In this document: positions 16,166 to 24,940 of the stretch, one piece after another
Layout: every line of letters starts with the position of its first letter
Position numbering within the stretch: position 1 is the first letter of the stretch
NCBI GenBank assembly: GCA_963737575.1
Contig: CAVTTJ010000004.1
Span: 248,001 to 312,000, forward strand
From: VRUE01 sp963737575
Lineage (GTDB): Bacteria; Actinomycetota; Thermoleophilia; Solirubrobacterales; 70-9
Reading direction: 5' to 3'
DNA: 64,000 nt
Program-made: the position numbers and the translations under genes
Notes under the pieces: generated by a model
What the model was told of the DNA's origin: nothing
Databases searched by the model: none
Seen by the model: only the letters and a program-made list of their open reading frames with translations

Positions 16166-17847
16166 GCGACGCCGGCGGCGTTGGAGGCTTCGGCCTCGGC
16201 CTCGAGGTAGTGGTGCACCTGCTGGATCACGATCGAGCCCTCGCCGACCGCCGAGGCGACCCGCTTCAGCGACCCATGGCGGACGTCGCCGACGGCGAAG
16301 ACCCGGCTGAGGCTGGTCTCTCCCAGCCGCGGCGAGGCGCCGTTCCCAGGTTCCAAATCCGTCCCGGTGAGGATGTAGCCCCACTCGTCGCGCTCAATCT
16401 CGGGCGGCAGCCACCCGGTCCCGGGCCTGGCTCCGATCATCACGAACAGGGCGTCGGCGTCGACCGTCGATTTCTCCCCTGACCCCTTGTTGAGAAGGGT
16501 CAGCGTCTCGAGACGATGCTCGCCGCTGCCGCCGATCGCCTCCGTCTCGTACTTCACCTCGATGTTCTCGGCCGCCTCTATCGCCCGGCGCAGGTAGGCG
16601 GACATCGTCTCCGCAAGGTTGGCCCGGCGGACCAGCATCGTCACCCGCTCCGCGTAGCGGCTGAGGTGCATCGCGGCCTGCCCGGCCGAGTTGCCGCCGC
16701 CGACGACGAACACGCACTTGCCCGGCAGCGCCTTCGCGTCGGCCGCAGAGGCCCCGTAGAAGACGCCCTCGCCCTCGAGGCAGGTGAGGGAGGGGATCTC
16801 GAGACGCCGGTAGGAGACCCCCGACGCAAGCAGGACCGCGATCGTCTCGATCTCGGCCCCGTCCGACGTCCGCAGGACGTGCCGCCTCTCCCCCGGTCGC
16901 ATCTCGACCACCTCGCGCATCAACAGGAACTCGGTTCCGAACACCCAGGCCTGCTGGTAGGCGCGCTGGGCGAGGTCGGAGCCGCTGACTCCACGCGAGA
17001 AGCCGAGGTAGTTGCGGATCAGCGAGCTCGATGCGGCCTGGCCGCCGATCGCCTCGCGCTCGATCACCAGCGCCCGCATCCCCTCCGAGGACGCGTAGAC
17101 CGCGGCGGCGAGACCGCCCGGCCCGGCGCCGATCACGACCACGTCGAAATCGTGCCGCTCGCCGAGCTTGGTGCGGACGCCGAAGGCGTCGGCCAGCTGG
17201 ACGTTGGTCGGGTCGACGATGAACCGGCCGCCGCCCACCTTGGCCAGGGGGACCGTCGCGTCCTCGCGGCCGGCGCCCTCGAGCAGCGCCTGGCCGTCGG
17301 CCGACTCGGGCGGATGGCAGGAGTAGGGGATCCCGTTGCGGCCCAGCAGGTCGCGCAGCTCGGCGGCGCGCGGCGAGCCGAGCTCGGCGACGATCTCGAT
17401 CTCACCCTGGAGCGGCGACTCGTGGCGCGCCCACTCGAACAGGAACTCGGCAACGGTGCGATGGAAGAGCTCGTCGGGGCAGCGCTGCGGTTTCAGCACG
17501 TAGTAGTCGATCTTTCCCAGCGTCATCGCGGTCGAGATCTGGTCGGCGGTGTCGGCCCTCGCCCAATCGCCCCAGCCGATCATCAGGCCGCGCTTGACCG
17601 ATGGATGCAGCTCGCGGGCCTGGGCAAGCAGTTCGGCGCCGGAGGTCTCCCCCAACCGCTGGTCGGCGAGGACGAGGGCGACCGGCTCACCCTCCTCGCG
17701 CAGGCGCTCGAGAACCGCCAGCGCCCCGGCCGCCGTGCTCTCGGTCAGGACCGTGTAGTCCTGGCCATAGCGGCGCGTCAGCTCGATCTCGGTGCGCGCG
17801 AGCGCATCGGGATCCCCATCGACGGCGAGCAGAACCGGCTCTCCCAT
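16162..17847 (-). CDS. Receiver-domain / thioredoxin-reductase-like flavoprotein fusion
   Basis: A 561-residue fusion. Residues ~1-130 resemble a response-regulator receiver with the aspartate in LVLADQRLGE (about 62) and the lysine in YYVLKP. Residues ~145-220 are a glutaredoxin-like segment without a CxxC. From ~230 comes an FAD/NADPH reductase: VVVIGAGPGGLAAAVYASSEG, GGQAASS, VVGGGNSAGQAAMHLS. The usual redox CATC is replaced by FYGASAAD, so it cannot reduce thioredoxin by the standard disulfide route. Known fused homologs share this loss. TACCAT sits 7 nt before ATG 17847. It converges on 15749 and diverges from the dehydrogenase at 17912. Confidence 0.9.
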   Translation of the reverse strand: MGEPVLLAVDGDPDALARTEIELTRRYGQDYTVLTESTAAGALAVLERLREEGEPVALVLADQRLGETSGAELLAQARELHPSVKRGLMIGWGDWARADTADQISTAMTLGKIDYYVLKPQRCPDELFHRTVAEFLFEWARHESPLQGEIEIVAELGSPRAAELRDLLGRNGIPYSCHPPESADGQALLEGAGREDATVPLAKVGGGRFIVDPTNVQLADAFGVRTKLGERHDFDVVVIGAGPGGLAAAVYASSEGMRALVIEREAIGGQAASSSLIRNYLGFSRGVSGSDLAQRAYQQAWVFGTEFLLMREVVEMRPGERRHVLRTSDGAEIETIAVLLASGVSYRRLEIPSLTCLEGEGVFYGASAADAKALPGKCVFVVGGGNSAGQAAMHLSRYAERVTMLVRRANLAETMSAYLRRAIEAAENIEVKYETEAIGGSGEHRLETLTLLNKGSGEKSTVDADALFVMIGARPGTGWLPPEIERDEWGYILTGTDLEPGNGASPRLGETSLSRVFAVGDVRHGSLKRVASAVGEGSIVIQQVHHYLEAEAEASNAAGVA

Positions 17848-17911
17848 TGGAGTGATGGTATCGGCGCGCGCCGGCCCCGACCGGCCGCCGACGCGCTAGC
17901 GTCCCGGTCCG

Positions 17912-19090
17912 ATGACGGTCGTCAAGGACACCGGGGTGAGGGCGGTGCCGCCGCCATTTCACTCCGAGCACGAGGAGCTGCGGGAGACGGTGAGGCGGTT
18001 CGTCTCGAAGGAGATCGCCCCCAACGTCGACGAGTGGGAGGCGGCGCGGGAATTCCCGCGCGAGCTCTACCGCCGCTGCGCCGAGCTCGGCTTCCTCGGC
18101 CTCAAGTTCCCCGAGACCTACGGCGGCCAGGGTGGGACCCACCTCCACGACGCGATCTGGGTCGAGGAGCTCGCCCGCTCAGGCGGCTCAGGCGGGGTCG
18201 CGGCGGGCCTCAACGCCCACGCCTCGATCGCGCTGCCCCCGATCTTCAACTTCGGCACCGAGGAGCAGAAGCAGCGCTGGCTGGTTCCCGGCATCGCCGG
18301 TGAGAAGGTCGGGGCGCTGGGGATCACCGAGCCGGGCGCGGGCTCCGACGTCGCCGGGATCACGACCTTCGCCGAGCGCACCGACGGCGGCTACGTCGTC
18401 AACGGCGCCAAGACCTTCATCACCAACGGCGTCCGCGCCGACTTCCTCGTCTGCGCCTGCAAGACGACGCAGGAGGGCGGCCACCACGGCATCTCGTTCC
18501 TCGTCCTCGAGAGCGCGATGCCCGGCTACGAGGTCGCGGCGAAGCTCGAGAAGCTCGGCTGGCACTCCTCCGACACCGGCGAGCTCTCGTTCACCGACGT
18601 CGAGGTCCCGGCCGAGAACCTGCTCGGCGCGGAGAACGAGGGATTCAGGTTGATCATGTTCAACTTCGCCTGGGAGCGGCTGCTGATGGCGATCGGGGCC
18701 GTCGGGGCGATGCAGCGCCTGATCGAGACGACGGTCTCCTACGCCCTCGAGCGGAAGGCGTTCGGGCGGCCGATCGGCAACTTCCAGGCCATCCGCCACA
18801 AGGTTGCGGAGATGGCGACCCAGGCCGAGGCCGCGCGGGCGATCACCTACAACGCGCTGCGCCTCTTCCACGAGGGGCAGGACTGCCTCAAGGAGGTGAC
18901 GATGGCGAAGCTGATCACCCAGCGCGGCGTCCTCGACATCGCCGACGAGTGCCTCCAGATCCACGGCGGCTATGGCTATATGCGCGAGTACGGGATCGAG
19001 CGCGCCGTCCGCGACGCCCGCCTCGGCCCGATCGGCGGCGGCACCGACGAGATCATGAAGGAGATCCTGGGCAAACAGCTCGGCCTCTAG
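17912..19090 (+). CDS. Acyl-CoA dehydrogenase, second copy
   Basis: A 392-residue paralog of the 14405 gene, with GALGITEPGAGSDVAGI, TFITNGVRADFL, and QIHGGYGYMREYGIERAVRD. It also has a non-MCAD C-terminal motif (IGGGTDEI), and FAWERLLMAIGA carries the alternative glutamate base. Two dehydrogenases within 4 kb suggest different chain or branch specificities in one pathway. ATG 17912 has TAGCGT 9 nt upstream, consistent with a leaderless transcript. Confidence 0.93.
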   Translation: MTVVKDTGVRAVPPPFHSEHEELRETVRRFVSKEIAPNVDEWEAAREFPRELYRRCAELGFLGLKFPETYGGQGGTHLHDAIWVEELARSGGSGGVAAGLNAHASIALPPIFNFGTEEQKQRWLVPGIAGEKVGALGITEPGAGSDVAGITTFAERTDGGYVVNGAKTFITNGVRADFLVCACKTTQEGGHHGISFLVLESAMPGYEVAAKLEKLGWHSSDTGELSFTDVEVPAENLLGAENEGFRLIMFNFAWERLLMAIGAVGAMQRLIETTVSYALERKAFGRPIGNFQAIRHKVAEMATQAEAARAITYNALRLFHEGQDCLKEVTMAKLITQRGVLDIADECLQIHGGYGYMREYGIERAVRDARLGPIGGGTDEIMKEILGKQLGL

Positions 19091-19146
19091 CCGGGTCGCG
19101 CCTGGTCCGAGGCCATTCTCGTACCAAGACTCGCTACGGTTCTACC

Positions 19147-20310
19147 GTGGGAGTGCCAGGCGCAAGGGACAGGGAGCAGCTGCGGGGCGGGCACGACGTG
19201 GTCATCTGCGGCGCCAGCTTCGGCGGCCTCGCTGTCGCGCGCGAGCTGGCCGGCTCGGGGGCCGACGTCCTCGTCCTCGACCGCTACGAGATCGGCGCCA
19301 GGGCGACCTCGGCCTGCGGAATCCCGACCGAGTGGCTGCGGGCGCTGGGCATGATCGACATCGAGCTCCAGCGCTTCGATGAGCTGGTCGTCAATACCCC
19401 GGGCTGGAGGACGGTCCTCGACCTTCCCTACACGTTCTCGACCTTCAACTACGACGAGATGTGCGAGGCGCTCTGGCGCCAGTGCGATGCGACCTTCGAG
19501 ATCGCGGCGGTCGAGGGGCGGGCGCCAGGCGAGAATGGGGAGGTCACGGTCGAGACCGACCGCGGCCCGGTGTCGGCGCCGCTCGTCGTCGACGCCCTCG
19601 GCTGGCGGCGGATCCTCGCCGGCGACGACGGCTTCCAGCCCACGGACGCCCCCCTCACACGCGCCCTCGAGGTCCATCCCCAGGGCAACAGCGACGACCT
19701 CGAGGTCTGGGTCGATCGCCGCTACGCCCGGTCCGGCTACGGCTGGTGCTTCCCGGCCGGCGAGGAGCTGCGGATCGGCGCCTGCTCCTACTGGCCGGAC
19801 GACCACGTCCGCGAGGGGACCGACGCCCTCTCAGCCGATCTCGGCGCCGACCAGGTCCGCTACCAGGGCAACTGGATCCCCCACCGCCTGCGCCCGCCGA
19901 CCGAAGCCGGCGTCTTCTTCGTCGGCGACTCGGCCGGCCAGTGCCTGCCGCTGACCGCGGAGGGGATCAGGACGGCGCTCTATTACGGGATCGCGGTCGG
20001 CCGCGAGATGCGGGCGGTGGTCGACGGCCGTCGCACCCGCAGGCAGGCGGCCGCGGGCTACACCGAGCTCCACGACTCCCACAGGACCGGCTTCGGGATC
20101 CTCCTCTTCGTCCAGAAGGCCCTTCCCTGGATCCCGGTACGGCTGCTCGGCCCGGCGTTCCGCATCTACAGGACCCAGCGCCTGATCGACCTGACCTTCA
20201 ACGCCTACCTCGAGCTCGCCCCGCCGAGCTTCGTCGCCGAAGGAGCGGCCGTCCGCTCGCCGGGGGACCAGGACGAGGCTCCCGAGCTGAGCGCGACCCC
20301 GACCGCGTAA
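19147..20310 (+). CDS. FAD-dependent oxidoreductase (geranylgeranyl-reductase-like)
   Basis: A 387-residue flavoprotein. GxGxxG is present as VVICGASFGGLAVARELAG, followed by VLDRYEIGARATSACGIP, which resembles geranylgeranyl/digeranylgeranylglycerophospholipid reductases. GVFFVGDSAGQCLPLTAEGI is the second FAD-binding motif (GD). It likely hydrogenates an isoprenoid chain or hydroxylates a lipid; substrate unknown. GTG 19147 is used (GTG 19153 possible). It stands alone between the dehydrogenase and the SnoaL gene. Confidence 0.85.
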   Translation: MGVPGARDREQLRGGHDVVICGASFGGLAVARELAGSGADVLVLDRYEIGARATSACGIPTEWLRALGMIDIELQRFDELVVNTPGWRTVLDLPYTFSTFNYDEMCEALWRQCDATFEIAAVEGRAPGENGEVTVETDRGPVSAPLVVDALGWRRILAGDDGFQPTDAPLTRALEVHPQGNSDDLEVWVDRRYARSGYGWCFPAGEELRIGACSYWPDDHVREGTDALSADLGADQVRYQGNWIPHRLRPPTEAGVFFVGDSAGQCLPLTAEGIRTALYYGIAVGREMRAVVDGRRTRRQAAAGYTELHDSHRTGFGILLFVQKALPWIPVRLLGPAFRIYRTQRLIDLTFNAYLELAPPSFVAEGAAVRSPGDQDEAPELSATPTA

Positions 20311-20345
20311 CCGCTCGAACAGCCGGTCGCGCTAGGTTCCAGAGA

Positions 20346-20774
20346 ATGCTGTCCTGGCTTGGCAGGCTGATGATCTCGCGCAACATGGCGAGCTCGCGGG
20401 AGGGCGACCTCGAGCCGGCGCTGCGGATGGACGCCGATGACATCCGGTTCAAATTCCCCGGCGACAGCTCCTGGGGGACCGAGCTCGAGGGCAAGGACGA
20501 GCTGCGGAAATGGCTGCAGCGGTTCGCCGAGGCCGGCGTCCAGATCTACCCCGGCGAGGTGGTCCTGCAGGGGTTCCCCTGGCGGCAGACGGTCTGCATT
20601 CGCGGCACCGTCCATCTCGACTCCGACGCGGGCGAGCGCGTCTACGAAAACCGCTATGTCATCTGGGGACGGATCGCATGCGGAAAGCTGCGCGAATACG
20701 AGGTCTATGAGGACACCCAGAAGTCGAAGGCTCTCGACGGATACCTGGAGTCGATCGGGAAGCTCCCCCGGTGA
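20346..20774 (+). CDS. SnoaL/NTF2-like protein
   Basis: A 142-residue single-domain NTF2-like protein: an N-terminal helix pair, then WGTELEGKDELRKWLQRF and strands ending YVIWGRIACGKLREYEVYED. It starts at ATG 20346, 7 nt after TAGGTT. The stop overlaps the next start (GTGA), making it the first gene of a five-gene run to 23318. Function unknown. Confidence 0.75.
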   Translation: MLSWLGRLMISRNMASSREGDLEPALRMDADDIRFKFPGDSSWGTELEGKDELRKWLQRFAEAGVQIYPGEVVLQGFPWRQTVCIRGTVHLDSDAGERVYENRYVIWGRIACGKLREYEVYEDTQKSKALDGYLESIGKLPR

Positions 20775-21205
20775 TCTACCTGTTGCGACACGGCGATGCC
20801 GAGCACGGCGACGGCGACGACTCGGCACGACGGCTGACGTCGAAGGGCGAACGCCAGGCGATCACCGCCGGGCAGGCGATGGCGGCGCTCGGGATCGAGA
20901 TCGACGCCTGCCTCACGAGCCCGAAGGTGCGCGCCGCCGAGACCGCGCGGCTCGCCTGCGAGGCCCTCGCGGCGGCACCGGAGACGGCGGCCGACCTCGC
21001 GGGCCGGTTCGACACGCTCGGCCTCGCGGCGGGCCGGGGTGAGGTCCTCCTCGTCGGCCACAACCCCGACTTCAAGACCGAGGTCGGCCGCCTCACCGGC
21101 GCCAATGTCAAATTCCGCAAGGGCGGCCTGGCGATCCTCGACGACAGCACGCTGTTCGCGATGCTGCGGCCCGAGGACCTGGCCGCGATCGCCGCGGGTA
21201 GATGA
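20771..21205 (+). CDS. SixA-type histidine phosphatase
   Basis: A 144-residue histidine phosphatase. YLLRHGDAEHG is the RHG motif holding the phosphoacceptor histidine, LTSPKVRAAETA supplies the second arginine, and VGHNPD supplies the second active-site histidine. The size matches SixA, which removes phosphate from phosphohistidine in HPt or PTS proteins. GTG 20771 overlaps the previous stop, and its stop overlaps the ATG at 21202. Confidence 0.88.
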   Translation: MIYLLRHGDAEHGDGDDSARRLTSKGERQAITAGQAMAALGIEIDACLTSPKVRAAETARLACEALAAAPETAADLAGRFDTLGLAAGRGEVLLVGHNPDFKTEVGRLTGANVKFRKGGLAILDDSTLFAMLRPEDLAAIAAGR

Positions 21206-22098
21206 GGCTCTGCCGGTTCCTCGCCGACGGGGAGGCCCGTCTCGGGCTGATCGAGGACGGTCGCCTGATCGACCTCACCGCCTCGGCACCCGAGCTGCCG
21301 ACCGAACCCGCGGCGGCGGTCGACGCGGTGGGCGTCGATCGATTGGAGGAGCTGGCCGAGCTCGCGGCCGAGCCCGGCCCCGGCGAATCCCTCGAGGCGA
21401 TTCGGCTGCTGAGCCCGGCCCGACCGCGCAAGTACCTCGCGATCGCCCTCAACTACGCCGACCACATCGACGAGACGGGGATGGAGGCGCCGCAGGTGCC
21501 GACCTTCTTCAACAAGCAGCCGACCTGCGTCATCGGAACCGGAGCGAATATCCACATGCCGGTCGTCTCCGACAAGCTGGACTACGAGGGAGAGCTGGCG
21601 ATCGTGATCGGCAAGCGGTGCCGGCATGTCGCGCCCGAGGACGCCGCCGGCGTGATCGCCGGCTACACGATCGCCAACGACGTCTCGGTCCGCGATTGGC
21701 AGATGCGGGCGCCGACGATGACGATCGGCAAGTCCTTCGACACCCACGGTCCGCTCGGGCCCTGGCTCGTCACCGGCGGCGAGCTGGGCGACCCGCAGCG
21801 GCTCGGGATCAGAACCTTCGTCAACGGCGAGCTGCGCCAGGACGGCAATACCTCGGAGATGGTCTTCGATTGCTTCCAGCAGGTCTCGCACCTCTCCGAG
21901 GCGTTCACCCTGGAGCCGGGCGACGTGATCGCGACCGGCACCCCGGCCGGGATCGGCGCATCGGTACAGCCCTTCCCGGAGGGCCTCCTGAAGGTCGGCG
22001 ACTCGGTCAGGATCGAGATCGAGGGGATCGGCGAGCTCCGCAACCAGGTGGTCGCCGAGCCCGAGGGCTTCGTCGTCGACGACGACCCACCGGCCTGA
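21202..22098 (+). CDS. Fumarylacetoacetate hydrolase family protein
   Basis: A 298-residue FAH-fold enzyme. KYLAIALNYADHIDETG leads into the catalytic pocket, DYEGELAIVIGKRC holds the divalent-metal glutamates, and ATGTPAGIG is the C-terminal signature. The family hydrolyses or decarboxylates 2-oxo/2,4-dioxo acids; substrate unassigned. The context of SixA, GNAT and VOC genes does not name a pathway. ATG 21202 (ATGA) and a 3-nt gap to the next gene argue for one operon. Confidence 0.9.
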   Translation: MRLCRFLADGEARLGLIEDGRLIDLTASAPELPTEPAAAVDAVGVDRLEELAELAAEPGPGESLEAIRLLSPARPRKYLAIALNYADHIDETGMEAPQVPTFFNKQPTCVIGTGANIHMPVVSDKLDYEGELAIVIGKRCRHVAPEDAAGVIAGYTIANDVSVRDWQMRAPTMTIGKSFDTHGPLGPWLVTGGELGDPQRLGIRTFVNGELRQDGNTSEMVFDCFQQVSHLSEAFTLEPGDVIATGTPAGIGASVQPFPEGLLKVGDSVRIEIEGIGELRNQVVAEPEGFVVDDDPPA

Positions 22099-22101
22099 GC
22101 A

Positions 22102-22902
22102 ATGAACGGAAGCCGGCGGCGAGCCCACCTCAACCTGATCGACAGCTCGCGACAACTGTTCGAGCTCGATTCCGGGGCGACGGTCGTCGCCGCCGACGGC
22201 TGCTTCCTCGGCGCCGGCAGCTCCGAGAATCCGGCGGTCTCCAACGCCGCCTTCCGGGTCGAGGACGCGCTCGACCCGTCCGAGCTGCTGCGGCGGGCGC
22301 GCGAGTTCTTCGGCGAGCGCGGCCGCGGGTTCAGCCTCTGGACCCGGGGAGGGGAGCCGGAGGACGACGACCTGTTCGAGGTGGCCCGCGCCGAGGGGCT
22401 GAACCCGTTCTTCGAAATGCCGGAGATGGTGATGGAGGGGCGGGCCGAGGAGAAGCCGCTGCCGGACGGCGTCGAGCTGCGCCGCCTCGCCGGCGCCGAG
22501 GAAGCCGAGGACTACTGGCGGGTCGCGCGGGAGTCCTACATCAGCATCGGGTTTCCCCCTGAGGTGTTCGAGCACTACGACAACCACGCCGGGCTGATCG
22601 CCGACAACGCCGTCGCCCTCCTCGCCTACCGGGAGGCCGAGCCGGTCGCGATCGCGATGACGATCGTCAACAACGGCGTCGCCGGCATCTACTGGGTCGG
22701 CACCACCGAGCGGGCCCGCGGCCAGGGCCTGGGCCGGGCGCTGACCGCCGCGGCCGTGAACGCCGGCCTCGACTTCGGCGCCGACATCGCCTCGCTGCAG
22801 GCATCGCCGATGGGGGAGCCGATCTACCGCGCGATGGGGTTCGAGAAGATCTTCGACTACAGGCTGCTGATCGCGACGGCGCCGGGCGAGGCGGGGCGAT
22901 GA
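22102..22902 (+). CDS. GNAT-family N-acetyltransferase
   Basis: A 266-residue protein. The N-terminal ~120 residues form a degenerate GNAT-like half, and the C-terminal half has the acetyl-CoA motif WVGTTERARGQGLGRALTAA. Two-domain GNATs of this size acetylate small amines or proteins; substrate unknown. The stop overlaps the ATG of the VOC gene at 22899 (ATGA). Confidence 0.85.
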   Translation: MNGSRRRAHLNLIDSSRQLFELDSGATVVAADGCFLGAGSSENPAVSNAAFRVEDALDPSELLRRAREFFGERGRGFSLWTRGGEPEDDDLFEVARAEGLNPFFEMPEMVMEGRAEEKPLPDGVELRRLAGAEEAEDYWRVARESYISIGFPPEVFEHYDNHAGLIADNAVALLAYREAEPVAIAMTIVNNGVAGIYWVGTTERARGQGLGRALTAAAVNAGLDFGADIASLQASPMGEPIYRAMGFEKIFDYRLLIATAPGEAGR

Positions 22903-23318
22903 GGCAGCGGGTCACCGTGATCACCCTCGGGGCCGCCGACCTGGGCCGGGCGCGGGCCTTCTACGAGGCGCTCGGCTGGAAGACGGGGGCCGCTCCCGAG
23001 GACGACGTCGTCTTCTTCCAGTGCGGCGAGATGGTCCTCGCCCTCTGGGACCGGGCCAGGCTTTCCGAGGACAGCTGCGTCGCCGACGGGGGCGGTTGGG
23101 GCGGCGTGACGCTGGCGCTCAACCTAGGCTCGTCGGCCGAGGTCGACGCGGCGATCGAGGATGCGCGCGCCGCCGGCGCCAGGATCGGCCGCGAGCCGGC
23201 GGAGACCTTCTGGGGCGGCTACAGCGGCGTCTTCGTCGACCCCGAGGGCCACCCTTGGGAGGTCGCCCACAATCCGCACTGGACGCTCACCGAGGACGGG
23301 GGCGTCCACCTCAACTGA
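22899..23318 (+). CDS. VOC (glyoxalase/dioxygenase) superfamily protein
   Basis: A 139-residue protein with two beta-alpha-beta-beta-beta units: ITLGAADLGRARAFYEALGW at the front and GGYSGVFVDPEGHPWEVAHN at the back, typical of the VOC fold. The last member of the 20346-23318 run. Metal ligands cannot be assigned confidently; it may be a lyase, dioxygenase or antibiotic-binding protein. Confidence 0.85.
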   Translation: MRQRVTVITLGAADLGRARAFYEALGWKTGAAPEDDVVFFQCGEMVLALWDRARLSEDSCVADGGGWGGVTLALNLGSSAEVDAAIEDARAAGARIGREPAETFWGGYSGVFVDPEGHPWEVAHNPHWTLTEDGGVHLN

Positions 23319-23324
23319 GCTCCG

Positions 23325-23954
23325 CTAAGGGCCGAGCCGGAACGGCGGGTACTGGTCGGTGATGAGCGTGAAGGCGTACCCGATCACCCTGTTGTGCCAG
23401 CGGTAGACGCCTTCGACGAAGTTGAATGCCCCGTGCGGGTAGCGGCCGGTGAAAAGGATCGCGAACCAGGCGAAGACGACGACGAAGAAGGCCCCGATGT
23501 AGAGGAAGAAGAGGACGAAGTAGTGGGGGATCGCCAGCAGCCACTTGACCAGCGGCATGCCCCTCTGCAGCTCGGTCTCGGCGTTCGGGTAGGGGAAGTC
23601 GAGGTGGACGGCCTGCTGCTCGTCGGTCGAGGGATAGGTGTCATCCATCAACGTCAGGTAGACGCCCACCCGATTGCCGAACCGCAGCAGTTCGAGGTTC
23701 CAGTCGAACCACCAGCGCGGGTATTTCTTGCGGAAGAGGATCATCAGCACCACAGGGATCGTCAGCAGCCCGACCCCACCCCCGGCAAAGGCCGCTTCGT
23801 TGCCTCCCGCCGAGTAGGAGCTTCCCCCGGCGAGCATCGCCGCGATGATCGCGATCGGGATCACCGTGAAGATCCGGAAGAACGTCGTCAACCGGTTCAA
23901 CTGGCGGTCCGGGTAATCGACGGAGAACGTGACGGGGTAGTCCGATGGCTCCAT
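23325..23954 (-). CDS. DUF4389 membrane protein
   Basis: A 209-residue integral membrane protein. YPVTFSVDYPDRQLNRLTTF and the repeated FRKKYPRWWFDWNLELLRF / FTGRYPHGAFNFVEGVYRW blocks are the DUF4389 signature. About four hydrophobic helices lie at ~25-45, ~60-80, ~140-165 and in the C-terminal part. ATG 23954 is fixed by AGGAGG 5 nt upstream; the open frame extends further but lacks a better ribosome site. Function unknown. Confidence 0.88.
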   Translation of the reverse strand: MEPSDYPVTFSVDYPDRQLNRLTTFFRIFTVIPIAIIAAMLAGGSSYSAGGNEAAFAGGGVGLLTIPVVLMILFRKKYPRWWFDWNLELLRFGNRVGVYLTLMDDTYPSTDEQQAVHLDFPYPNAETELQRGMPLVKWLLAIPHYFVLFFLYIGAFFVVVFAWFAILFTGRYPHGAFNFVEGVYRWHNRVIGYAFTLITDQYPPFRLGP

Positions 23955-24030
23955 GCTGGCCTCCTTGATCCCGAGGGGCTGGACGGGCCGCATGGTGGCG
24001 TACCGATCGGCGGCAACCGCCGGGCCCGGC

Positions 24031-24044
24031 TGACTGGCCGGTCA
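24031..24044. promoter_or_regulatory. TetR-type operator upstream of FabG-like gene
   Basis: TGACTGGCCGGTCA is a near-perfect palindrome, 65 nt before ATG 24110. It shares TGACTGrCCrGTCA with the site at 440-453, suggesting one TetR-family regulator controls both loci. The DUF4389 gene on the other strand starts 77 nt away. Confidence 0.5.
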
Positions 24045-24109
24045 ACCAGGATTTCGCCGTTCCATGTAGCCTCCCGCCACTCACGAACCAGGAGGGAGAG
24101 CGCAATCTG

Positions 24110-24940
24110 ATGGGACTTCTAGACGGTAAAGCGGCGATCGTCACCGGGTCGGCCCGGGGTATCGGCCGTGCGACGGCGGAGCTCTTTGCCGCCGAGGGCG
24201 CCAAGGTGCTGATCAACGATCTCGACGCCGATATCGCCGAGCAGGCCTCGAGCGAGATCGACGGCGAGACCGCCGTCCACGCCGGCGACCTGACCAAGAC
24301 CGACGCCGCCGACCAGCTGGTCGCCGCCGGCGTCGAGGCGTTCGGCGCGGTCGACATCGTCGTCAACAACGCCGGCTACACATGGGACGGCGTCGTCCAC
24401 CGGATGACCGACGAGCAGTTCCAGGCGATGCTCGACATCCACACGATCGTCCCGTTCCGGATCACGAGGGCGCTCGCCCCGCACTGGCGCGAGGCAGCCA
24501 AGGCCGAGCGAGGCGAGGGCAAGGAGGTCTTTCGCAAGATCGTCAACGTCTCCTCGATCTCGGGGACGATGGGCAACGCCGGCCAGGCCAACTACTCGGC
24601 CGCCAAGGCGGGTGTCGTCGGCCTGACCAAAACTCTCGCCAAGGAGTGGGGGCAGTTCAAGGTCAACGTCAACGCCGTCGCGTTCGGCTTCGTCGAGACG
24701 CGGCTGACGGCGGCGAAGGAGGCCGGCGGCGAGATGACCTCGCCCTCGGGCGAGAAGATCGAGCTTGGCATCCCCGAGCAGATGCGCTCGATGGCCTCGG
24801 CGATCATCCCGCTCGGCCGCCCGGCGCAGCCCGAGGAGGCCGCGGGCCCGGTCCTATTCCTCTGCTCCGGGTACGCCAACTACGTGCACGGTCAGATCCT
24901 CAATGTCACCGGTGGGCAGTTCGGGGGGATGTACACCTGA
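24110..24940 (+). CDS. FabG-like SDR (3-oxoacyl-ACP/3-hydroxyacyl-CoA dehydrogenase type)
   Basis: A 276-residue SDR: TGSARGIGRATAELFA, NNAG, SSISGTMG and YSAAK give the complete Ser-Tyr-Lys site, with VTGGQFGG at the C-terminus. An insertion around TSPSGEKIELGIPEQ makes it longer than FabG. Probable substrates are 3-hydroxyacyl thioesters, fitting the nearby acyl-CoA genes. ATG 24110 has an AGGAGGGAG ribosome site. Its stop overlaps the next gene (CTGA). Confidence 0.9.
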   Translation: MGLLDGKAAIVTGSARGIGRATAELFAAEGAKVLINDLDADIAEQASSEIDGETAVHAGDLTKTDAADQLVAAGVEAFGAVDIVVNNAGYTWDGVVHRMTDEQFQAMLDIHTIVPFRITRALAPHWREAAKAERGEGKEVFRKIVNVSSISGTMGNAGQANYSAAKAGVVGLTKTLAKEWGQFKVNVNAVAFGFVETRLTAAKEAGGEMTSPSGEKIELGIPEQMRSMASAIIPLGRPAQPEEAAGPVLFLCSGYANYVHGQILNVTGGQFGGMYT

